64,000 nucleotides of DNA from Heligmosomoides polygyrus polygyrus. Lineage: Eukaryota; Nematoda; Chromadorea; Rhabditida; Heligmosomidae. Made by a program: the position numbers and the translations under genes. Positions 58,701 to 64,000 of this stretch are shown one piece after another. Location of the stretch: positions 90,207,960-90,271,959 of the forward strand of contig OX377206.1 of the NCBI GenBank assembly GCA_947396885.1. Reading direction: 5' to 3'. The notes under the pieces were generated by a model. It did no database searches, was not told where the DNA came from, and worked only from the letters and a program-made list of their open reading frames with translations. The stretch's first letter is position 1. Each line of letters begins with the position of its first letter.

Positions 58701-60086
58701 AAGTGGCGGGATACTTTCCTTACGACCTAATAGTATAGTGTGGGATGTGTAGTAGGCACATTTAGTAGAAATTTACCGACACCAAAGAGATGGGAGAGTC
58801 AGTTGGCCTGTCAAAAGAACTTCTTTCCAACTGCATCATCTATTCCTATGTGGGGTAAAGCTGCACCAAAATGTTCACTTTTTAAACACCTACTACTGTC
58901 TAAAAACTGAAAAAACCTGTCCAAAAAACTTACTCCCACGATGACCAGATATCAAGAACGTTGAGCTTGGAGGTTCCTGCTACTTCTTAATATCGTTGTT
59001 TCCCTGAGCTTCTTATTTACATACCCTTATTGTTAAGAGAGAAGCTCGAAATAGCAAAAGTTTAATTGACTTTTCGGACCTTAAGAAGGGCTTCAGACCT
59101 GAAACGTTAATAAATATTTGGCTATTTCGGGCTTCACTCTTAAGAAGAAGGATTCCTTCTAAATCCTCTATGTAATGCTCAGTGGGGGCGTGTAGCGCAG
59201 TCGGAGGAGGCGCTGACTGTCGCCTGCATCCGATACCATGTTCCTGGTTCGGATTTCCCGCCCAGGTCAACCAAGCCTTCCATCCCCCCAGTGGTCAGTG
59301 AATGGATACCAGACTTATCTGGGAAGGATAAAGCGCTGACTTGTTCATCGGCTGGACACTGTAAGTCTTTGTATGGCCAAGTACGCATTCAGATCGCCTC
59401 CATGACATCCCGGAGAAGTAGAATGCGTGGCGCATCCCAAATGGGATTGAGTAACGCCGTCCTTTATCCTTTTATCCTTTGTGTAATGCTCAGTACCACG
59501 CTATTTGTTATTTGTGCCAAAAATCGCTGTACAACGAACAGCAAAACGTATGAATATGAAAAATATGAAAAATGATAAATCCTCTCAGGAACCAGATAAC
59601 GGTTATTCCGCTCATTCCCGATTCCAGCGCTTGTATACTTCAGAGGGTTTTTACTTTGTGGGTTGTTATAAGAAGGTTATCGTCATATAAACGGTATGCA
59701 ATTTTATTGAGACGCTGTGGTGTTTGCGTGGTTTTCGTATATTCTTAGCAAGCGATCACTGCTCAGAAGTTCGCTGTTATTGAATGTAAATGGATTTTTG
59801 CAGCTCACGAAACTGTCAGACTCGTTGTCAAACTTCCTGGAAGTGTTAGCGGCTGACCAGAAGCATTTTCTGTCACAGAGGAAGAACGCACTTTCAACAG
59901 TAGCCTTTTTCGTTGCCATAAAACAGGTCCGTCTTTGTATTCGCCAACAAGGCCAACTTAATGCCGCCTTCACCAAGCGATTTTGATGTCAGGTTCGAGC
60001 GATGGTGCTGCTGACGATGGGAGCGATGCCGTCGCCGTATGACAGTTCGACATTGGTCTCAAACACGTTAGCAGAATGTTTATCAG
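46738..60086 (+). CDS. BLTP3: BLTP3-family bridge-like lipid transfer protein (UHRF1BP1/SHIP164-like), 3' end open
   Basis: BLTP3 proteins are VPS13-like rods that carry lipids along a hydrophobic groove at endosome and Golgi contacts. Nineteen exons join mostly in phase: 46738-46781, 48760-48865, 49142-49237, 49691-49764, 49828-49945, 50029-50139, 50799-50934, 51010-51152, 52495-52654, 52714-52813, 52873-52967, 53123-53270, 54992-55077, 56234-56368, about 56440-56507, 56565-56948, 57006-57110, 59804-59926, 59993-60086, giving about 790 residues. The N-terminus MTSIIKNQIIKHLSKFARNL, then NVPWTKLKSAPVQI, YGFADKVVEGMSLYINTVEI, APLRLITSGGKI, FDFDQTSYHLHIKKVDLHLC, GAMQVTLY, LRIDLLMPKVIIPLP and EVHAFVDHFQYI match the family in order. 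Intron 6 starts with GC. Exon 14 to 15 only stays open if the acceptor is used four bases after the best TTTACAG. Known members are longer (about 1,400 residues), so more exons should follow; the reading frame breaks after 60086. Introns hold SINEs, a foldback, RTE and mariner pieces. Confidence 0.88.
47225..47442 (-). repeat. tRNA-derived SINE in BLTP3 intron 1, 5' truncated
   Basis: GATAAGGGATGACG tail through CCTAGGCGGGAAAG; the tRNA head is missing. Confidence 0.8.
47987..48510. mobile_element. Multiply nested palindromic element in BLTP3 intron 1
   Basis: Outer arms (GGCACTATTGTACTTTCACA at 47985 against its complement near 48470) enclose two further inverted and direct copies of a motif containing GCCCAAACTTCGGCTAGG and GGGTTATTTGGGGTGCTGAT. 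The motif occurs four times, alternately inverted. Related sequence forms the inner arms of the 44.6-46.3 kb element. Confidence 0.85.
51233..51528 (+). repeat. tRNA-derived SINE in BLTP3 intron 8
   Basis: A box TAGTAGCGCAGTAGGGAG, B box CCTGGTTCGGATCTCCCG; tail CGCCGTCCTTCATCCC. Confidence 0.88.
51630..51835 (+). repeat. tRNA-derived SINE, highly decayed
   Basis: GGAGTCGGTGAATTGGCACC and GTGGCGCAGTCCCATGAAAG match the body and 3' box; head not recognisable. Confidence 0.5.
51876..51960. repeat. Two tandem 43-base units
   Basis: ATAGTATAACGATAGTATAT...ATCGCCTTGTA occurs twice head to tail, itself made of TATAGTA subrepeats. Confidence 0.9.
51977..52276 (+). repeat. tRNA-derived SINE with G-run in the head
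   Basis: GGTAGCGCGATCAAGG runs into 13 or so G's, then GGTTTTTGGTTCGAATTTT; tail CCTTTATCTTTTATC. Confidence 0.82.
53532..53666. mobile_element. PIF/Harbinger-like MITE with TTA target duplication
   Basis: GCCCTAGTTTCCACTTGCGC to GCGCAAGTATAAACTAGGGC flanked by TTA on both sides, the 3-base duplication typical of PIF/Harbinger. Confidence 0.82.
53692..53980 (+). repeat. tRNA-derived SINE in BLTP3 intron 12
   Basis: Head altered (GAGCAGTCAAAAGAGGCG); TTGATTCGGATTTCCC; tail CTTTTATCCTTTATC. Lies 25 bases after a MITE. Confidence 0.85.
54235..54485 (-). repeat. RTE reverse transcriptase fragment in BLTP3 intron 12
   Basis: The minus strand encodes WIL(R)NIKRTPGRPPTVL-like and upstream FVDAMDQVIEN-like blocks in broken frames, the same RTE region as at 32.2 kb. 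Confidence 0.55.
55420..55700 (+). repeat. tRNA-derived SINE, degenerate
   Basis: ACTCCCGTCCAGGCCGACCA, ATGAATTGGCACC and CGTGGCGCATGCC; head lost. Confidence 0.65.
55800..56052 (-). repeat. tRNA-derived SINE, tail lost
   Basis: TGTCATGCATTCTATCTCTACGG to GTCCGACTGCTCC; CCCCGGAGGGATGGAAGG well preserved. Confidence 0.82.
57440..57925 (+). pseudogene. Degenerate mariner transposase in BLTP3 intron 17
   Basis: Fragments in three frames match mariner in order: FCLEDIHG and RPVAVNEELPLELVQHDPW (DNA-binding region), TTIAHHLRVAL, HELS-like, then MLQRFRWHVLAYLPYLAGLAPTDYH-type C-terminal block (57820-57900), whose Asp is replaced by Gly-Leu in the catalytic PPYSPDLAP-like motif. The central catalytic core is deleted. 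Confidence 0.7.
58353..58645. mobile_element. Foldback element in BLTP3 intron 17
   Basis: AGGGAGGCACTTGAAAAG and its complement bound arms of about 130 bases with ATTACCTGAGAAATGG inside. The centre has two direct copies of GAGACTCAGTTGG. Confidence 0.85.
59033..59145. mobile_element. Small hairpin MITE with GAAGCTCGAAATAGC ends
   Basis: AGAGAGAAGCTCGAAATAGC and GCTATTTCGGGCTTCACTCTT form the ends; AAGAAGGGCTTCAGACCTGA inside. Confidence 0.65.
59186..59480 (+). repeat. tRNA-derived SINE in BLTP3 intron 17
   Basis: Near-consensus: GTGTAGCGCAGTCGGAGG, TTCCTGGTTCGGATTTCC, tail CGTCCTTTATCCTTTTATCC. Confidence 0.93.
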
Positions 60087-60102
60087 GTAGAACACACATG
60101 AA

Positions 60103-60300
60103 ATGAGTATTGTTGAGGATGTGGAACGTGATTTCCGGAAGTCACGTCGAAACACATCGACTACTGAAAGTTCAACACGTAATGAGATCTCCTCTTTGTT
60201 AGGAGAGACATGTGGAGAAACCATAATAATAATTCAAACGATGGCGAAAGATCAGTGCTTCGCTTCTCGGTCATTGTGCACTACTTCGGCTTCTTCGTCC
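60103..60300 (+). CDS. Possible continuation of the BLTP3-like gene (frame not joinable)
   Basis: An open stretch reading SIVEDVERDFRKSRRNTSTT and onward begins about 20 bases after exon 19 of the BLTP3-like gene but in another frame. The gap is too short for a normal intron and the reading frame of exon 19 meets TGA before it. A Ser/Thr-rich charged linker is expected at about this place in BLTP3 proteins, so this may be coding with a missing or extra base in the assembly, or simply an intronic open frame. A second open stretch, 60210-60560 in another frame, has no recognisable motif. Confidence 0.3.
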
Positions 60301-60550
60301 TGAAAAATGGAAGCGTTGCATTGATTCCAGTGATTGCTATCTTTTATCTAGGCTATGGTAGTACTGACCTGGCTGAATTCCTCTTCTGGTATCGTGTTTT
60401 TTCTCTTTGGAGTGGTGTGCAACCATGGTGGCATGTTGGCGAGCATCTTCTGACGTTCTCGAATCTGTGCGGGCACGTGACGGATCTTCTTGGTGGTCGT
60501 CTCCATTTCCTCTTCCTAATATTAGATATCTTATATTTTTGTACAGTTTT

Positions 60551-61440
60551 CATGTCAATCTGATCACTTTTCAGATCTACCTGGACACAGTTCATGCCAA
60601 AATGGACACTTTTCGAACTAGACTGATCAATTTTTGTCACTAGTCGTTAGTTTGGCCTACATGTGGTGGCGGGAACTATCCAAATCATGTCCTAACCATG
60701 GGTGTGCCAGTGTACGCTCGGCGTCCTGATTGGCAGGTGTATGTTGGGTCGGTGCCCTGATTGGTTGTGGTTGATTGGCACGTTCCCACCCCCCCCCCCA
60801 TGTAGGCCACATTAGCTACTAGTACCGTATAAATAAAATTTTGACTTGAAACAGCTATCCTAGATACTGTGCTATATGCGGTGTCAAATAATGGTTGCAA
60901 TATTTGAATGCTCATAAACAAGAACATTGTTTAGGTTTCGTTTTAAAGCTGGAGAAGCAGAAAAATTTTCGGAATTTTCAATTTTTTTATAGATTGCTCC
61001 TCTCACTCGTTTATTAAGTCGTACACAGCCAGATCGTCGCTGTAGAGTGGAGCTATGCGTTAGAAAATCGCGTGCTTTCTTACGACAGTTTATGCTGAGC
61101 GTTAAGTTTTTACCCACATTCACCTAAAGAACGTTTACACAATATCAATCAAATGAAAATTGCGACTTATTGGATGACTATATGGCGCAATCTCCTAATA
61201 TGCCTTCAGAGTTTTTATTTTTGGACTTAAAAAAATTAAATTTAAAGGCACGCCCGTAGCTAGAAGAATAGGGACTTAATTTTCTTGAAAGGATTGTAAT
61301 CTTTTTTTTTCACATTCCGATATCCACCCTTCTAAAAGAATTTTTTTTTTCAATTTTAGTAGCCTACATTTTGACGAAAGAGATGAAGATCAGATTAGAG
61401 CATCTATTTTTGATTTAAGAGGCGCCCACTTTGACATGTA
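60551..61440. mobile_element. TTGGACACTTTT-family element with nested MITE
   Basis: Left end CATGTCAATCTGATCACTTT and right end CGCCCACTTTGACATGTAAA are mirror-like; ATGGCGCAATCTCC at 61185 matches the family interior. A complete MITE (60638-60825) is inserted. The right end overlaps the last reading frame of the LRR gene. Confidence 0.5.
60638..60825. mobile_element. MITE with CACTAGTCGTTAGTTTGGCC ends, complete
   Basis: Left CACTAGTCGTTAGTTTGGCC, right GGCCACATTAGCTACTAGT; contains a run of C near 60789. Nested in the 60.55-61.44 kb element. Confidence 0.8.
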
Positions 61441-63318
61441 AACGGTTACAGTGGTGTGTGCTATCTAGAGGGCTATCACAAACCTCCTCCTCGGCGCCTT
61501 CCTCTTCGTCCTCCTGTCCCTCTTGCTCATCTTCGTCCTCCTCTTCCTCCTCCTCTTCCTCGTCACCCTTTACTTTCTGCCGAATAGGTTCCGATGTCTA
61601 GAAGTACAAAAATTGTATATTACTCGAGGTGAACTGTTTGAACCTTAGGGCTAGAACACTAACCGTGACCAAGTATCTTGGCTTCATCGCCGAATTCATT
61701 TGGTGTCTTAAGAAAGGTGAGCCAGCCGCCGGTCGATGTGATAGTCGCCAGAAACGGTCCATGTTGACCTGAATACAAATGAGGGATAGCTGGCAAATTC
61801 ATGGCGTAACAGTCCTAGGTTTGTTCACCTTTCTCTTGGGAGCTTTCATTGTCGTTGTTGCTTCCTCAGTGGTAGTGGTTGTGGTAGGCTCCTCAGTGGT
61901 GATTTCGACGGTACGGCTCAGTTCCCGCTCGTCTGCCTCTGTAAACGCATTATTTCCCTTCGGCCCGGACCTGGTTTACGCATGTTGACATACCTTCCTC
62001 CTCCTCGTCTTCTTTCGATGCTCCTTGCTCCTCTTTCTCACCGTCCTCGTCTTCATCCTCAGCTGTGCTGCTCTCCTCCGTCGTTGCTCTGGCAGTCGAG
62101 GTGGTTGTTGTAGGCACTGGGGTGGTTGTCACTGGCTTCCTGTTGCAGCACGGTGGTAAAACTGGGCGTGCTATTGCCTGAATTGCCACGGATATGCATT
62201 CACGATTGGGAAGGGTACTTCGTTCGGGTTGACTAACCTTCGGGCACACATTCTCAGGGTCTTCGCGCCAGTTTGTTTTGCAGATTCGGTTCTCCTCCGT
62301 CGTAAGGTTGATTGCCTGTTGACCGTTCATGACGTGGAAGCCGTCTTGCAGACAGACCATTGGGTTCTCTGAAGCATACAGGGTGAATGCCGACTTTTTT
62401 TCGTGTGTTTTGTGTTAATAGATTTGTTCCTCAGACATCAGGAAGCGTAGCGTTAACGAAAGCTAATAATATCGATTGCTTACGGCGTCTAATCGATATT
62501 GGTAGTTATCATAGTGGCGCTCCGCAACCGAATAATAAATTCCGCCTTAAGGAGGCGTTAAGAGCTGTATCGCGGTACGGCACGACGTATTAGGCCCCAT
62601 TTGTACTTCCGACGCATGGCAACGCGATGGCATGTATACTGGCCAAATTGATCAATCGCGTCGCTGGGTCAATGTGGCCACAATAGATGGCGTCGCGTCA
62701 CTAGGCGTCGAAGTAAAAACGGGCCCTTAGGCTCTGTTTAGAGAGCGTTTAGTATGCACTCGACTCGCAACGCGATGTAATGATATGCTCCCATATCGAT
62801 TCATTGCGTCGCACGATCGATATGGGAACTTATCATTACATAGCGTCGCGCGGACTAAACGATCCCTTAGTAACTTTCCATATTGATTGGGCAAGGAGAC
62901 GAATCGATATGGGCGAACTAATCGTTATACTGCGTCGCGACGGGTGCGATGGCACTCTAAAGTCTGTGCGTCTTACGAACCTTGAAGCCGCACAGTGAGA
63001 TGGTCTGATCCCTGGATGGCTCCTTGTTGCAGTGATTGGATCCTGTTGTTGGCGAGGTCGATGGTGTGAAGATTTGCAAGGTGATTGAATGAGAGCGGCT
63101 AAAAGTTGGCTATTCAGTGTACTTCCCTGAAACTACTGTTGATCATGAAATGATGCTGTCTAGTTTACCTGAATCTCTTTGATGTTGTTGTTGGCGAGCG
63201 ATAATTGTCGCAAGAAGAGAGCTCCTTGGAATGTGGATGGTGAAATGGAGGTGAGGCAGTTATTCGGCAACCAGAGCAGCAGCAGTGGAATGCTAGTGAA
63301 CGCTCCAGTGGCGATTGA
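61415..63318 (-). CDS. Leucine-rich-repeat protein, C-terminal part with acidic Thr/Glu-rich tail
   Basis: Eight exons join in phase on the minus strand: 63318-63169, 63098-62981, 62368-62238, 62177-61994, 61938-61829, 61768-61664, 61597-61415. The first two give leucine-rich repeats (LPNNCLTSISPSTFQGA, LRQLSLANNNIKEIQ, LHTIDLANNRIQSLQQGAI) and the third a cysteine-containing C-terminal cap beginning VRLQENPMVC with CKTNW and NVCPK. The rest is a low-complexity Thr-rich (TTTPVPTTTTST) and Glu/Asp-rich tail. That layout suggests an extracellular or cell-surface LRR protein, but no signal peptide, membrane span or full repeat array is visible because the 5' exons lie beyond what I can identify. 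The last exon runs to TAA at 61415, inside the terminal repeat of a transposon-like element; alternatively a donor GTTTGT after the poly-Glu run would exclude this tail. I count seven coordinates here; any further 5' exon was not found between 63318 and 64000. Subfamily unknown. Confidence 0.75.
62593..62726. mobile_element. PIF/Harbinger-like MITE with TTA target duplication
   Basis: GGCCCCATTTGTACTTCCGA to TCGAAGTAAAAACGGGCCC between TTA copies. In the LRR gene intron. Confidence 0.8.
62730..62866. mobile_element. Second MITE sharing the TTA of its neighbour
   Basis: GGCTCTGTTTAGAGAGCG to GCGCGGACTAAACGATCCC between TTA copies; interior palindrome around CCATATCGATTCATTGCGTC. It abuts 62593-62726 with one shared TTA. 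Confidence 0.72.
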
Positions 63319-63319
63319 C

Positions 63320-64000
63320 TGAAAATGGATGTAATTTACTTAACTTTAGCTTGGCTGGGGAACAGTCACTGATTCCGAGTACTTCTGGGGACATCGTACA
63401 GAATTTGGCAGTGTTCATGAAGACGGTTAACCATTTTTATTCATTTTCTTTAGAGTAAGCCCTTAAAGCAAAGTCATATCTGCTTTACCCTCTTCTCGGC
63501 CTTAGGACAACAACAGATTTTATCGATCGATATTGATTATTTGAAAACTCTAGTTTACTCCTTGTGAAGTCCTCGCGGCCGCCATTAGATTCGTATCGTC
63601 GCCATCGTCAAGCAGCCATCTTTGAGTAAAAAGTCGATAGTGTGAATCGATATTGGTCAGGCGATTTTGTTTACTAATCGAGACGTGATCCCATCAACCA
63701 TCGTTTCCTCGTCTTCATCTCGCGAAAATTGAAATATCGATCGGTGGGTTGATTCTGCGATGTTCCGTTGCCCATCATTTGGCCACTAATTTTGCGCGGC
63801 TGAACAGATGGACGCACAAACAGACTAGCTCGGTTACGTACAGTAGGTTATCGAACATAGAATCGCAACGCAGTTTAGCATAACACTGAATGGATTTTAC
63901 AAAGGATGCTTTGTTGTGACAAAAATACGCGCTATGCGGGTTGGGGAAGGGCGGCCTTTTCTAGGCGTGGATTTCTTCGATGTGCAGTTAACGGGGGGGG
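63320..64000. other. Probable intron or flank of the LRR gene
   Basis: Several ATCGATATTG motifs at 63520-63745 and a terminal G-run; no LRR exon seen. Confidence 0.4.

Noticed and set aside
60210..60563. 117-codon hydrophobic plus ORF that looks like a membrane protein
   Set aside because: No start or splice context and no family motif; hydrophobicity stems from TTT/CTT-rich intron-like DNA. Mentioned only as possible BLTP3 continuation.
1..64000. CRISPR arrays, bacterial operons, prophage or rRNA genes
   Set aside because: No direct-repeat/spacer pattern, no Shine-Dalgarno-led gene strings and no rRNA signature; all gene evidence is eukaryotic with spliceosomal introns.

Overview
This window reads as intron-rich, repeat-dense nematode nuclear DNA. 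The introns are short where they are not repeat-filled, with GT..TTTCAG borders. Two genes have splice-acceptor-like TTTCAG or TTCAG sites just upstream of the first ATG, as expected for spliced-leader trans-splicing. The same DNA holds RTE-type LINE fragments, mariner relics and a very abundant tRNA-derived SINE. A strongyle or hookworm-like parasite (clade V) is my best guess, from family resemblance rather than from a diagnostic gene. One 200-base run of N marks an assembly gap.

Three genes can be assembled by joining exons in phase. (1) On the minus strand, 31798 down to about 18036, lies an endophilin-B / erp-1 type BAR-SH3 protein: nine exons, with an 8.6 kb intron between the BAR and SH3 parts and the last SH3 exon not found. 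(2) On the plus strand, 46738 to about 60086, lies a bridge-like lipid transfer protein of the BLTP3 (UHRF1BP1 / SHIP164) family: nineteen exons, beginning with the family's N-terminal chorein-type helix and still open at its 3' end. (3) On the minus strand, 63318 down to 61415, lies the C-terminal part of a leucine-rich-repeat protein with a cysteine-bearing LRR cap and a Thr/Glu-rich acidic tail. It enters from beyond the repeat-rich right edge. Weaker candidates are a two-membrane-span ORF with an in-frame TAG inside the big erp-1 intron, a charged 96-residue ORF near 11.8 kb, and a lone exon-like stretch near 38 kb.

Much of the rest is mobile DNA. From 0 to 17 kb there are SINEs, several MITE families, an RTE tail, a mariner relic and a tRNA-bearing foldback. 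From 17 to 32 kb lies erp-1 with repeats in its introns, including an almost perfect palindrome carrying two tRNA-Gly-like units. From 32 to 46 kb there are more SINEs, an inverted-repeat mariner derivative, a GC-rich terminal-inverted-repeat element, and three further foldbacks with tRNA-like cores. From 46 to 64 kb lie BLTP3 and the LRR gene, whose introns hold SINEs, MITEs, a mariner relic and RTE pieces.

The most unusual theme is that several apparently unrelated foldback or short-interspersed families each carry a tRNA-like stretch with recognisable RNA polymerase III A and B boxes, often placed symmetrically in both arms. This suggests repeated capture of tRNA promoters by palindromic elements. 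The three genes do not obviously share a pathway, although the endophilin-B and BLTP3 families both act on endosomal or Golgi membranes.
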